DNA from: an uncultured Coriobacteriaceae bacterium
Lineage (GTDB): Bacteria > Actinomycetota > Coriobacteriia > Coriobacteriales > Atopobiaceae
NCBI GenBank assembly: GCA_902791035.1
Contig: CADAUA010000018.1
Location: 1-33,992, forward strand
Length of the DNA: 33,992 nt
Reading direction: 5' to 3'
The position numbers and the translations under genes were made by a program. The notes below the pieces were generated by a model, which was given only the letters and a program-made list of their open reading frames with translations, had not been told where the DNA came from and searched no databases. Shown in pieces: positions 6,321 to 14,790 of this stretch. Position 1 is the stretch's first letter. Every line of letters starts with the position of its first letter.

Positions 6321-8321
6321 TTGATAGCACTGGCTGACAAGATAACAAAGTCCTTCGGCGGCCGTGTCCTGTACACGGCCGCTACGCTGCAGCTCAACGC
6401 CGGCGAGCGGTGGGCACTTGTGGGCCCCAACGGCGCGGGCAAGACGACCTTCCTGCGCATCATCATGGGGCTCGACACCCCTGACGAGGGCACGGTATCC
6501 TTCGCCCGGGACACCACGGTTGGCTACCTGGAGCAGGAGACGAAGATCGACTCCGCCAAGACCGCCCTCCAGGAGGTCGTGGACTCCGCCCACGAGGTCA
6601 AGGAGGTGGAGCGCAAGGTCTCCGAGCTGGAGCACAAGATCTCCACCACCAAGCCCGGCCCCGAGCTCGACGCCCTCCTCGAGTCCTACGGCCACGCCCA
6701 GGACCGCTTCGAGCGGCTGGGGGGTTACGAGCTCGAGGCCCGTGCACGGCAGATCCTGGCGGGCCTGGGCTTCCCGGTGGCGGACTTCGACAAGCCGGCG
6801 GCGGACTTCTCGGGCGGCTGGCAGATGCGCATAGCCCTCTCCAAGCTGCTCCTGCGCCACCCCGACCTGCTCCTCCTCGACGAGCCCACCAACCACCTGG
6901 ACCTCGAGTCGGTCCAGTGGTTCGAGCACTTCCTGGCCACCTACGACGGCGCCGTCCTCCTCGTGTCCCACGACCGCGCCTTCATGGACGCCTGCGTGTC
7001 CCATGTGGCGGCAGTGGAGAACCGCCGCATCACCACCTACACAGGCAACTACTCGAGCTACCTCAAGCAGCGGGAGGACAACCTGGAGCAGATGCGCGCC
7101 AAGCGCGCCGCCCAGGAACGCGAGATTGCCCACATGCAGGTCTTCGTCGACAAGTTCCGCTACAAGCCCACAAAGGCCGCCCAGGCCCAGGAGCGCATGA
7201 AGAAGATCGAGCAGATCAAGAGCGAGCTCGTGATCCTGCCCGAGGGCACCAAGAAGGTGCACTTCTCCTTCCCGGACCCGCCACGAACCGGCGACCAGGT
7301 GGTGGCGCTCGAGGGCGTCTCCAAGTCCTTCGGCTCGAACCACGTGTACTCCGACGTGGACCTCAAGCTCTACCGTGGGGACCACGTGGCCCTCGTGGGC
7401 CCCAACGGCGCAGGCAAGTCCACCCTCATGAAGCTCATGAACGGGCAGCTCAAGCCCGACACGGGCACCATAGAGCTGGGCCAGAACGTGACCGAGGCCT
7501 ACTACGCCCAGCACCAGCTGGAGCAGCTCGACCCCACGAACACCGCCCTCCAGGAGATTGACGAGATGGCACCTGGCTGGACGACCCCGGAGGAGCGCAA
7601 GCTCCTGGGCGCCTTCCTCTTCCACGGCGACGACGTGCTCAAGCGCGTAAACGTCCTCTCCGGCGGCGAGAAGGCCCGCCTCGCCCTGGCAAAGATGCTG
7701 GTGGCACCGGATCCCCTCCTGCTCCTGGACGAGCCCACCAACCACCTGGACATCGACTCCGTGGACGTGCTGGAGACCGCCCTCAAGGACTTCCCGGGTA
7801 CGATCGTCCTCATCTCGCACGACGAGCACCTGGTCCGCGCCATAGCAAACAAGGTCGTGGACGTGCGAGACCACAAGGTGACCCTCTACGACGGCGACTA
7901 CGAATACTACCAGTTCAAGCGCGCGGAGCTGGAGGCCCTTGCCGCGGGTGAGGAGCCCCCCGCCTCCGGCAAGGCGGCGCCGCTCGCCCAGGGCGCTGCC
8001 GAGCCCGAGACCACGACCGGTCGCAACGTCAAGACCAAGGAGCAGCGCAGGGCCGAGGCCGAGGAGCGCAACCGCCGCAACAAGGCCATGAAGAAGACCA
8101 AGCAGCGCCTGAAGGAGGTCGAGGCAGCTCTCGAACCCGCCCACAAGCGCTACGACGAGCTCATGCAGCAGATGGCCGACGAGGAGCTCTACAACGACAC
8201 CAAGCGCTTCAACGCCTGCATGAACGAGTACCAGGCCCTCTCCAAGAAGATCCCGGCCCTCGAGGAGGAGTGGCTGGAGCTCACGGAGAGGATCGAGGAG
8301 GGCGTGGCGGATGACGAGTAG
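6321..8321 (+). CDS. ABC-F family ATPase (YdiF/YheS-like)
   Basis: This 666-residue protein has two fused ATPase domains and no membrane segments, the ABC-F layout of ribosome-acting translation factors. Domain 1 has Walker A GPNGAGKTT (35-43), signature FSGGWQMR and Walker B LLLLDEPTNHLD. Domain 2 has GPNGAGKST (360-368), LSGGEKAR and LLLLDEPTNHLD. Between them a charged helical arm (SYLKQREDN... to ...AQERMKKIE) matches the tRNA-interaction motif. An Ala-rich linker and a C-terminal coiled coil (about 570-666) follow. The start is a TTG at 6321 with AGGAG nine bases upstream. The next gene starts inside its stop region. Function is probably ribosome rescue or protection; a resistance role cannot be claimed. 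Confidence 0.93.
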   Translation: MIALADKITKSFGGRVLYTAATLQLNAGERWALVGPNGAGKTTFLRIIMGLDTPDEGTVSFARDTTVGYLEQETKIDSAKTALQEVVDSAHEVKEVERKVSELEHKISTTKPGPELDALLESYGHAQDRFERLGGYELEARARQILAGLGFPVADFDKPAADFSGGWQMRIALSKLLLRHPDLLLLDEPTNHLDLESVQWFEHFLATYDGAVLLVSHDRAFMDACVSHVAAVENRRITTYTGNYSSYLKQREDNLEQMRAKRAAQEREIAHMQVFVDKFRYKPTKAAQAQERMKKIEQIKSELVILPEGTKKVHFSFPDPPRTGDQVVALEGVSKSFGSNHVYSDVDLKLYRGDHVALVGPNGAGKSTLMKLMNGQLKPDTGTIELGQNVTEAYYAQHQLEQLDPTNTALQEIDEMAPGWTTPEERKLLGAFLFHGDDVLKRVNVLSGGEKARLALAKMLVAPDPLLLLDEPTNHLDIDSVDVLETALKDFPGTIVLISHDEHLVRAIANKVVDVRDHKVTLYDGDYEYYQFKRAELEALAAGEEPPASGKAAPLAQGAAEPETTTGRNVKTKEQRRAEAEERNRRNKAMKKTKQRLKEVEAALEPAHKRYDELMQQMADEELYNDTKRFNACMNEYQALSKKIPALEEEWLELTERIEEGVADDE

Positions 8322-8622
8322 GGCGCACGGGAAGCGTGGCGCGGGCTCCGGGTTCCTCCGTGCCCTCGCGTTGGCCAGCCGCGTGGCGGCATGGCTCGTC
8401 GTGGCGCTCGTGCTCCTGGACTGCCTTGCCCAGGGCCAGGCCCGCGTGGAGCTCCTGGCGGCGAACGGCCTCGTCCAGCGCCTGATGCCTGCGCCCCTGG
8501 CAGGCTCCTTCGTGGTGGCCAGCCCCTTCGGGGGCGCCTTCCGCGGAGACTTCGCCCTCATGGCGGTGGGCCTTCTCGTGCTCGACTGGCTGCTCTGCCG
8601 CGTATCGGACGCCCTGAGGTAG
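8311..8622 (+). CDS. Small membrane protein overlapping the ABC-F gene
   Basis: This encodes 103 residues that I do not recognise. A basic N-terminus (MTSRAHGKRG) precedes a membrane helix (about residues 20-40), a loop, and a second helix near the C-terminus (about 82-97, LMAVGLLVLDWLLC). It overlaps the ABC-F stop by 11 bases and ends 12 bases before the site-2 protease gene, so it is probably translated by coupling within that operon. The basic N-terminus suggests an N-inside topology with both ends in the cytoplasm. Third-position GC is as high as in its neighbours, which supports real coding. Confidence 0.7.
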   Translation: MTSRAHGKRGAGSGFLRALALASRVAAWLVVALVLLDCLAQGQARVELLAANGLVQRLMPAPLAGSFVVASPFGGAFRGDFALMAVGLLVLDWLLCRVSDALR

Positions 8623-8634
8623 GTCGGAGGCCGC

Positions 8635-9321
8635 ATGCTCACGCCCTCGCGCATAATTCAGACCGTCGTCACGCTGGCGCTTGTCATGTTCTCCGCCATC
8701 GTGCACGAGGTTGCCCACGGCTATGCCGCCTACCGCCTGGGCGACCCCACGGCAAAGAACGCCGGCCGCCTCACGCTCAACCCCGCGGCCCACCTGGACC
8801 CGGTGGGGTCTGTGGTCCTGCCCCTGCTCATGTCGCTTGCGGGCGGGCCCGTCTTCGCCTATGCCAAGCCCGTGCCCTACAACCCCCACAACCTCCACCA
8901 TCCCCGGCGCGACGAGCTCCTGGTGGCCCTTGCGGGACCTGCCTCCAACCTGGCGCAGGCCCTTCTTGGCGCGCTGGCCTTCAACCTGGCCTTCGACCCC
9001 CTCGCTGACGCCTACGCGGCGGGCTCGGTTAGCTACGAGCTGGCCATGGGCGTCCTTACGGTGCTTTCGACCTACGTGTCCGTGAACGTCATGCTCATGT
9101 GCTTCAACCTCATACCCCTGCCGCCGCTCGACGGCTCCAAGGTGATCCTCTACTTCCTCAAGGGCAAGGCGCGTGCCGCCTACTACCGCATGCAGGGCTA
9201 CTCGATGGCTATCCTCCTCGTATGCATGTACGTCCTGCCTCAGTACCTTGGCATCGACCCCATCGGCTGGGTGCTCGACGCCACGGCCTACCCCCTCATC
9301 GGCCTTCTCCTGGGGGCGTGA
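8635..9321 (+). CDS. Site-2 protease family membrane metalloprotease (M50)
   Basis: This 228-residue, largely hydrophobic protein is a minimal site-2 protease. The zinc motif HEVAH is at residues 24-28 in the first membrane helix. The segment AKPVPYNPHNLHHPRR and the distal Asp in NLIPLPPLDGSK, which supplies the third zinc ligand, are both in place. It lacks the PDZ domain of RseP, so it belongs to the short Rip/SpoIVFB-like group 3 type often encoded next to scpA. The substrate is unknown; family members cut membrane-embedded regulators such as anti-sigma factors. It lies two bases before scpA, indicating the same transcript. Confidence 0.93.
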   Translation: MLTPSRIIQTVVTLALVMFSAIVHEVAHGYAAYRLGDPTAKNAGRLTLNPAAHLDPVGSVVLPLLMSLAGGPVFAYAKPVPYNPHNLHHPRRDELLVALAGPASNLAQALLGALAFNLAFDPLADAYAAGSVSYELAMGVLTVLSTYVSVNVMLMCFNLIPLPPLDGSKVILYFLKGKARAAYYRMQGYSMAILLVCMYVLPQYLGIDPIGWVLDATAYPLIGLLLGA

Positions 9322-9323
9322 CC

Positions 9324-10145
9324 ATGGGCTACCGCGTGGTCACACAGGCATACTCCGGCCCCTTCGACCTGCTCTTGCAGCTGGTGAGCCGCCAGAAGGT
9401 GGCCATCGGGTCCATCTCCATCTCGGAGGTGGCCGACCAGTACCTGGCCGAGGTCGAGCGCATGGGGGACCTGGACCTCGACGTGGCCTCGGACTTCGTG
9501 CTCGTGGCCTCCACGCTGCTGGAGATGAAGGCGGCCTCGCTGGTGCCCGCGGGAGCCGAGAAGGTCCGAGCCGGCTCGGAGGATGACGAGGACGACGACC
9601 TGGAGGGTCTGGCCCCCGAGCAGGCCCGGGAGGTCCTGGTGGCACGCCTGATCGCCTACAAGCAGTTCCGCAACGCCGGTGCGGCCCTCGCCGCCCGGGC
9701 GGAGGCAGAGGGGAGGATGTTCCCCCGGACCGTGGGCCCGGACCCGCAGTTCCTCAACCTCATGCCGGACTACCTGGAGGGCATCACGCTGCGGAGCCTG
9801 GCCGTCATCTGCGCGGACATAGACTCCCACCGGGAGACCTTCCTCCTGGAGGCCGAGCATGTGGCACCCCATCGCCTGCCCGTGGCCCTCACCACGGCAT
9901 CGGTGGACCGCCTCCTGCGCAGTCGCGGCCACACGACCTTCTCGGAGCTCCTGGACGGGCAGACCACGCCCGAGGCCGTGGTGGCCAACTTCCTGGCCAT
10001 CCTGGACCTCTACAAGCGGGGCCTGGCGCTCGTGAGCCAGGCCGAGACCTTCGGCGAGATAGAGATCGAGCACGTGGAGGGTGCCGAGCCCTACGAGATG
10101 GACGAGTCCGTGCTGGAGGGGCTCGAGGAGGGAGAGACGCTCTGA
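9324..10145 (+). CDS. scpA: Segregation and condensation protein A
   Basis: This 273-residue protein is the kleisin subunit that bridges the two SMC heads in the SMC-ScpAB condensin and drives chromosome organisation and segregation. The N-terminal helical domain is typical (YSGPFDLLLQLVSRQKVAIGSISI, then DFVLVASTLLEMKAASLVP), an acidic linker follows (EDDEDDDLEG, about residues 85-95), and the C-terminal winged helix ends ...VVANFLAILDLYKRGLALVSQ. The ATG at 9324 lies two bases after the protease stop and begins exactly at the family N-terminus; an upstream open frame is only read-through of the protease gene in another frame. It overlaps scpB by one base. Confidence 0.95.
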   Translation: MGYRVVTQAYSGPFDLLLQLVSRQKVAIGSISISEVADQYLAEVERMGDLDLDVASDFVLVASTLLEMKAASLVPAGAEKVRAGSEDDEDDDLEGLAPEQAREVLVARLIAYKQFRNAGAALAARAEAEGRMFPRTVGPDPQFLNLMPDYLEGITLRSLAVICADIDSHRETFLLEAEHVAPHRLPVALTTASVDRLLRSRGHTTFSELLDGQTTPEAVVANFLAILDLYKRGLALVSQAETFGEIEIEHVEGAEPYEMDESVLEGLEEGETL

Positions 10146-10852
10146 TGACGGAGCTCGAGAGGATACCAGGGACGTCGGTCAAGGGCGCGATAGAGGCCCT
10201 GCTCCTGGTGAGCGACGACGCCGTGGCCGCGACCACGCTGGCCAAGGCGGTGGGCTGCGACCCCGGCGATGCCGAGCAGGCCCTGGCAGAGCTCGCGGTG
10301 GAGTACCGGGAGGCGGACCGTGGCTTCCAGCTACGCGAGGTGGCGGGAGGATGGCGGCTCTTCACCCACCCCGCCTACCACGACCTGGTGGCGGACTACG
10401 TGCTCAGCTGGGACCAGCGGCGCCTCTCGCAGGCAGCGCTTGAGACGCTGGCCGTCATCGCCTACCACCAGCCCGTGACCCGCGAGGGCGTCCGGGCCAT
10501 CCGAGGCGTCAACTCGGACGGTGTCATCGGCTCCCTCAAGGAGAAGGGTCTGGTGCGGGAGGTCGGGCACGAGAGGGACCGGGGCCAGGCCGTGCTCTTT
10601 GGCACCACGCGGCTCTTCCTTGAGCGCTTCGGGCTAAGGTCCCTCAAGGACCTGCCGCCTCTCGAGGACTTCGCGCCCGATGAGGAGTCCAAGCAGTTCA
10701 TTCGCGAGCGCCTCTCGGGCCGCTCGATGGAGTCCACCCTGGAGGAGACGGCGAACGACCTGGACGAGGAGCAGGCCCTCCTGGAAGACTACGAGGACGG
10801 GGGCGAGGCACCAGGCTCATCCGGGTCGCGTGGGGAGGACGCCGATGAGTGA
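10145..10852 (+). CDS. scpB: Segregation and condensation protein B
   Basis: This 235-residue protein is the dimeric winged-helix partner that binds the ScpA linker in the SMC condensin. Typical sequence includes GAIEALLLVSDDAVAATTLA, the second winged helix SQAALETLAVIAYHQPVTREGV, and GLVREVGHERDRGQAVLFGTT. An acidic tail of about 45 residues is longer than in many homologues and is rich in Glu, Asp and Gly. Start and ScpA stop share TGATG, so translation is coupled, as expected for subunits needed in fixed ratio. The 3' end overlaps the pseudouridine synthase gene by 8 bases. Confidence 0.95.
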   Translation: MTELERIPGTSVKGAIEALLLVSDDAVAATTLAKAVGCDPGDAEQALAELAVEYREADRGFQLREVAGGWRLFTHPAYHDLVADYVLSWDQRRLSQAALETLAVIAYHQPVTREGVRAIRGVNSDGVIGSLKEKGLVREVGHERDRGQAVLFGTTRLFLERFGLRSLKDLPPLEDFAPDEESKQFIRERLSGRSMESTLEETANDLDEEQALLEDYEDGGEAPGSSGSRGEDADE

Positions 10853-11660
10853 CGAGTACCGGGAGGACGGCCTCTATCCCATGCGGCTCCAGCGCTTCCT
10901 GGCCAGGGCGGGCGTGGCCAGCCGCCGCGGCTCAGAGCGACTGATGACCGAGGGTCGCGTGCGGGTCAACGGTCAGGTGGTCACGGAGCTGGGGAGCAAG
11001 GTGGACCCCGTCCGCGACGTCGTGACGGTTGACGACGTACCCTGCTCCATCGCCGATGACTCCATCTACCTCATCCTCAACAAGCCCGCCGGCTTCCTGA
11101 CCACCATGAGCGACCCCATGGGCCGCCCCTGCGTGGCCCAGCTCGTGCCCCAGGACCTCTATCCAGGCCTCTACCCGGTGGGAAGGCTCGACACCGACAC
11201 GACGGGTCTCCTGCTCTTTACCACAAACGGCGACGTGGGACAGGGGCTCCTCCACCCCTCGCACCATGTGGAGAAGCACTATGTGGCCCTCGTGCAGGGC
11301 ACGCCATCGCGCCACGACCTCGAGCGGCTGGAGGCCGGAGTGATGCTGGAGGACGGCCCGGCAGCCCCGGCACGGGCCGAGCTCATAGGCCCCGGCGACC
11401 CACTCTTCCGCCGGGTGGCACCAGGCGGGGCCGGCCACGACGGTGCGGGCAACCCCAATGCGGTCGTGGGGCTGACCATCCACGAGGGAAGGAAGCACCA
11501 GGTGAAAAAGATGCTCAGGGCCGTGGGACACAAGGTCCTTGCGCTCCATCGCGACGCCTTTGGCCCGCTCACGCTCAGCCGCGTGGACGAGGGGAGCTGG
11601 CGCCTGCTCACACGCGCGGAGGCCGATGCCGTGGAGCGTGCCGCGGGGGTGAGGGGATGA
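10845..11660 (+). CDS. rluB: Pseudouridine synthase, RluB/RsuA family
   Basis: This 271-residue protein has an S4 RNA-binding domain (about residues 7-60, MRLQRFLARAGVASRR) and a RsuA-type catalytic domain. The catalytic Asp116 lies in GRLDTDTTGLLLF, and the closing motif HEGRKHQVKKMLRAVGHKV is typical of the family. RluB makes a pseudouridine in 23S rRNA helix 80, and rluB follows scpB in many Gram-positive genomes, so that assignment is favoured over RsuA. The ATG at 10845, inside the end of scpB, gives the normal N-terminus. It overlaps the next start by four bases. Confidence 0.92.
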   Translation: MSDEYREDGLYPMRLQRFLARAGVASRRGSERLMTEGRVRVNGQVVTELGSKVDPVRDVVTVDDVPCSIADDSIYLILNKPAGFLTTMSDPMGRPCVAQLVPQDLYPGLYPVGRLDTDTTGLLLFTTNGDVGQGLLHPSHHVEKHYVALVQGTPSRHDLERLEAGVMLEDGPAAPARAELIGPGDPLFRRVAPGGAGHDGAGNPNAVVGLTIHEGRKHQVKKMLRAVGHKVLALHRDAFGPLTLSRVDEGSWRLLTRAEADAVERAAGVRG

Positions 11661-12376
11661 TGGGCTACCAGGGCAGGATCCTCATGATGCGCCATCCGGA
11701 GACGGTGGCCAACACCCAGCACTTCTTCTCGGGCAGGCGCGACGTCCCACTCACGCCCCATGGCGAGGAGGAGCGGGAGCACGGTATCGCGGCGCTCGAG
11801 GCCTTCCGGCCGGACGTCATCTGGTGCTCGCCCATCAGCCGCTGCGAGGACCTGGCCCGCATGGCGGGCGAGCGCATCGGATGTGCCGTGGAGCCCTGGG
11901 ACGACCTCATCGAGATAGACTTCGGCGAGCTGGAGGGTCGGTCCTTCGGTGGGACCTTCGGGGTGGCCAAGGGCGTCTTCCCCTGGCCCCTGGGGCCAGA
12001 CGGCCGCTCGGTACCTGCGCCCGGAGCCGAGTCCTTCGAGCACCTCTTCGAGCGGGCCGACCGCGTGGTTGCCCGCCTCGTGGGAGTGCGCGGCCGCGTG
12101 GCCTGCGTGACGCATGGTGGCTTCCTCCGCGGCTTCATGGCAAGGGCCTACCAATTACCCTACGAGACCTTCTGGAACGTGCACATAGCCAACGTGGCGT
12201 CCTTGTTCCTCACCACGAACGGCCAGAACCTGGCGCTCGGTGGCTTCAACCTCACGCCCGAGGAGGTCATTGCGCGCTGCACATGCCCTACCATGTATGA
12301 CATGCGGGACATCTGGGGTACGGAGGAGCGCCTGGCCCGGGAGGCCGACGCCCCGACTGAGGGGAGAGACTCATGA
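11657..12376 (+). CDS. Histidine phosphatase family protein
   Basis: This 239-residue protein has the phosphoglycerate-mutase-like fold. The phospho-accepting His13 lies in MRHPETVAN, the second Arg in FSGRRDVPLTPHG, and the second catalytic His in CVTHGGFLRG. The usual RHG of the family is RHP here, a change near the nucleophile that may tune substrate choice. Homologues are broad-specificity phosphatases or cobalamin/alpha-ribazole phosphatases; no cobalamin genes are nearby, so a specific substrate cannot be assigned. Two ATG codons in tandem (11657 and 11660) overlap the pseudouridine synthase stop, and its own stop overlaps the cmk ATG, placing it mid-operon. Confidence 0.88.
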   Translation: MMGYQGRILMMRHPETVANTQHFFSGRRDVPLTPHGEEEREHGIAALEAFRPDVIWCSPISRCEDLARMAGERIGCAVEPWDDLIEIDFGELEGRSFGGTFGVAKGVFPWPLGPDGRSVPAPGAESFEHLFERADRVVARLVGVRGRVACVTHGGFLRGFMARAYQLPYETFWNVHIANVASLFLTTNGQNLALGGFNLTPEEVIARCTCPTMYDMRDIWGTEERLAREADAPTEGRDS

Positions 12377-13086
12377 TCGTGGCAATAGATGGGCCGGCGG
12401 GTTCCGGCAAGTCCACCGTGGCAAGGGCCCTGGCTGCCCGCTGCGGCCTGACCTACCTGGACACGGGTGCAATGTATCGCGCCGTGACGGCGGAGTGCCT
12501 GCGCCTGGGCGTGGACGTGGCCGACCAGGCCGCGGTGGCCGCTGTCGCGCGGGACATCCGCATCGACTTCGGGCCCGTGCTGGAGGGCGGCCAGTCCGTG
12601 AGCGCCAACGGGCGCGACGTGACGACGGAGATCCGCACGCCCGAGGTGGACCGCAACGTTAGCGCCGTCTCGGCGGTACCCGCCGTGCGCGAGGCCATGG
12701 TGGCCCTGCAGAGGAAGGCGGGCGAGACGGGCGACGTGGTGGCCGAGGGCAGGGACATCGGCACCGTGGTCTTCCCCGCAGCAGAGGTGAAGGTCTTCCT
12801 GACCGCAGACCCAGCCGCCCGCGCCCACCGCAGGGCAGTGCAGCGCGAGGGCGGAGACGCCGCCAAGGACGCCTCCGCCAAGGCGGACGCCGCCCAGGAG
12901 GCCCAGATCCTGGCGGACCTCCAGCGTCGCGACAAGCTGGACTCCACGCGCGCCGTGGCGCCCCTGCGCCCCGCCGAGGACGCCCACCACATCGACTCCT
13001 CCACGCTCACGCTCGACGAGGTCATCGCCTCTGTGGTGGCCCTCTCGCCCGAGCTCCATGAAAGGGACGCTAGCAATGGCCGATGA
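12373..13086 (+). CDS. cmk: Cytidylate kinase
   Basis: This 237-residue kinase phosphorylates CMP and dCMP for CTP and dCTP supply. It opens with the P-loop MIVAIDGPAGSGKSTVA and contains the substrate motif LDTGAMYRAVT, the VAEGRDIGTVVFP segment and RRDKLDSTRAVAPLRPAEDA, which carries the Asp-Ser pair recognising the cytosine and ribose. The lid region (about residues 155-180) is Ala/Lys-rich with repeated KADA and KDAS. The start overlaps the previous stop by four bases (ATGA). Pairing of cmk with plsC, ispH, DUF512 and der is a widely conserved Gram-positive gene order. Confidence 0.96.
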   Translation: MIVAIDGPAGSGKSTVARALAARCGLTYLDTGAMYRAVTAECLRLGVDVADQAAVAAVARDIRIDFGPVLEGGQSVSANGRDVTTEIRTPEVDRNVSAVSAVPAVREAMVALQRKAGETGDVVAEGRDIGTVVFPAAEVKVFLTADPAARAHRRAVQREGGDAAKDASAKADAAQEAQILADLQRRDKLDSTRAVAPLRPAEDAHHIDSSTLTLDEVIASVVALSPELHERDASNGR

Positions 13087-13882
13087 GAAGCCCGCAGCCA
13101 CCACCCAGCCGGCGCCGGCACGCAAGGCGGAGGGGAGGAAGCCCGATGGCCGCATGCGAGCCTTCCGGGGCAACTCCTTCGACGCATACTTCGAGCACGG
13201 CATGCGGGACTTCCCCTGGCCGGCCCGCGCCTTCATGGGCATAGCCTGCTCGGCCTGCTGGGTGTGGACGCAGCTGCGCTGGCGCTGGACCATCGAGGAC
13301 GACCACAAGCTCGTGGCCGAGAGTCGTCCCCGCGTGATCGTGATGAACCACTGCTCCATGCTGGACCCCGTCGTAGTGGTCGTGCACCTCTGGCTCCACG
13401 GCCAGCGCGTCCGCGCGGTCTACAAGGACGAGTTCAACAAGGTCAAGTTCCTCACCTGGGCGATCTCGCGTTTTGGCGGCATCCCGGTCGTGCGCGGCAC
13501 GGCAGACATGAAGTCCATCCGCCGCGTGCGTGCGGCCCTCGAGCGCGGCGAGTCGGTGCTTGTGTTCCCGCAGGGGACCCGCGTGAAGAACGACCAGGAA
13601 TGGGCGGACACCCCCGTACACGGCGGCTACGCCCTCATGGCCTCGCTCGGCAAGGCCGAGGTCCAGCCCATGGCCATAGTGGGTGCGGCGGACATCACGC
13701 CGCGCGGCAGCCACGTGCACCACTTCCGTCGCGTGTGGCTCAAGGTGGGGGACCCCGTCCACTTCGAGGACCTGGGCGTCAAGGGTCGCAAGGCCCAGGT
13801 TGCCGCCATGGAGGACGCCGCGTGGAAGAGCGTGGAGGCCCTCTGCCAGGAGCTCCGCCAGGAGCACCCCGGGAAGTGGTAG
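13076..13882 (+). CDS. plsC: 1-acyl-sn-glycerol-3-phosphate acyltransferase
   Basis: This 268-residue membrane-associated enzyme adds the second acyl chain to lysophosphatidic acid to make phosphatidic acid. The catalytic HX4D motif is at His92 to Asp97 (NHCSMLDP), and the glycerol-phosphate-binding motif is FPQGTR (164-169), with Gln for the usual Glu. A hydrophobic helix lies at about residues 45-60 and an Ala/Pro/Lys-rich N-terminus precedes it. The ATG at 13076 is chosen over one at 13058 because AAAGGGA sits eight bases upstream of 13076, while 13058 lacks such a site. It overlaps cmk by 11 bases. With plsY and gpsA downstream, it completes the phosphatidate pathway in one locus. Confidence 0.92.
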   Translation: MADEKPAATTQPAPARKAEGRKPDGRMRAFRGNSFDAYFEHGMRDFPWPARAFMGIACSACWVWTQLRWRWTIEDDHKLVAESRPRVIVMNHCSMLDPVVVVVHLWLHGQRVRAVYKDEFNKVKFLTWAISRFGGIPVVRGTADMKSIRRVRAALERGESVLVFPQGTRVKNDQEWADTPVHGGYALMASLGKAEVQPMAIVGAADITPRGSHVHHFRRVWLKVGDPVHFEDLGVKGRKAQVAAMEDAAWKSVEALCQELRQEHPGKW

Positions 13883-13884
13883 CC

Positions 13885-14790
13885 ATGCCGCGTGTGACCG
13901 TGGCCCGCGAGGCAGGGGCCTGCTACGGCGTGGAGCGGGCCCTGCGGCTCGTGCGAGAGACGGCCGCCCGGTCCGAGGCTCCCGTATGCACCTTGGGACC
14001 CCTCATCCACAACCCCCGCGTGGTGGCCGAGCTCGAGGGGCGCGGCGTCCGGGTGGTGGAGACGCCCGCGGAGGCTGCCGGCTGCACCCTGGTCCTCCGC
14101 ACCCATGGGGTCACGCCTGCCGTGGAGGCCCAGGCGCGCGAGTCATGCGCCGAGGTCGTGGACGCGGCCTGTCCCTTCGTGAAGAAGGCCCATCTCGCCG
14201 CGGAGCGCCTTGCGCGCGACGGCTACCAGGTGGTCGTGGTCGGCGAGGCGGGGCATCCCGAGGTCGAGGCGACCCTGGCCCATGCCGTTGCGGCAGGTGC
14301 CGAGGCCTGCGTGGTCAACTCGGCTACCGAAGCCGAGGCCCTTCCCGTGGCCAAGCGCGTGGGGGTCGTGGTTCAGACCACCCTCTCCCGGGCCCGCCTC
14401 TCCGAGGTCGTGGGCGCCCTGGCACCGCGGGTGGAGGACCTCCGGGTGACGAACACCATATGCGAGGCCACGAGCGGGCACCAGCATTCCTGCGAGGAGT
14501 TGGCCCGCAAGGCGGACGTCATGGTCGTGATCGGCGGGCGGAACTCCGCGAACACCCGGCACCTGGCAGAGATCTCGGCCGAGCATTGCCCGGGCACCCA
14601 CCATGTGGAGGGGGAGGACGAGCTTCTCCCCGTCTGGTTCGAGGGTGCCGACCTCATCGGGGTGACTGCCGGGGCCTCAACGCCGGCCGAGCACATCCGG
14701 GCCGTCTGCGCTCGGATCGCCGAGCTCTCCGGGGCGACCGCGATAGAGAGGGATGGCGACTCAGGCACCGGCCAGGAGTCGAGGCCATGA
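13885..14790 (+). CDS. ispH: 4-hydroxy-3-methylbut-2-enyl diphosphate reductase
   Basis: This 301-residue enzyme performs the last step of the MEP isoprenoid pathway, reducing HMBPP to IPP and DMAPP on a [4Fe-4S] cluster. The three cluster Cys are present: Cys13 (AGACYGVERAL), Cys96 (DAACPFVKKAH) and Cys193 (TICEATSGHQ). THGV and GGRNSANTRHLAEI substrate segments are also present. The region usually reading ICxATxxRQ has His-Gln instead of Arg-Gln, a minor divergence. There is no fused ribosomal S1 domain, unlike some Firmicutes. The ATG at 13885 lies two bases after the plsC stop, and the stop overlaps the next ATG. Confidence 0.95.
   Translation: MPRVTVAREAGACYGVERALRLVRETAARSEAPVCTLGPLIHNPRVVAELEGRGVRVVETPAEAAGCTLVLRTHGVTPAVEAQARESCAEVVDAACPFVKKAHLAAERLARDGYQVVVVGEAGHPEVEATLAHAVAAGAEACVVNSATEAEALPVAKRVGVVVQTTLSRARLSEVVGALAPRVEDLRVTNTICEATSGHQHSCEELARKADVMVVIGGRNSANTRHLAEISAEHCPGTHHVEGEDELLPVWFEGADLIGVTAGASTPAEHIRAVCARIAELSGATAIERDGDSGTGQESRP

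Noticed and set aside
6312..8654. 780-codon minus-strand open frame opposite the ABC-F gene
   Set aside because: It is a GC-skew shadow: the + strand carries intact Walker and signature motifs, and the shadow has Leu/Val/Glu/His-rich sequence without a recognisable fold.
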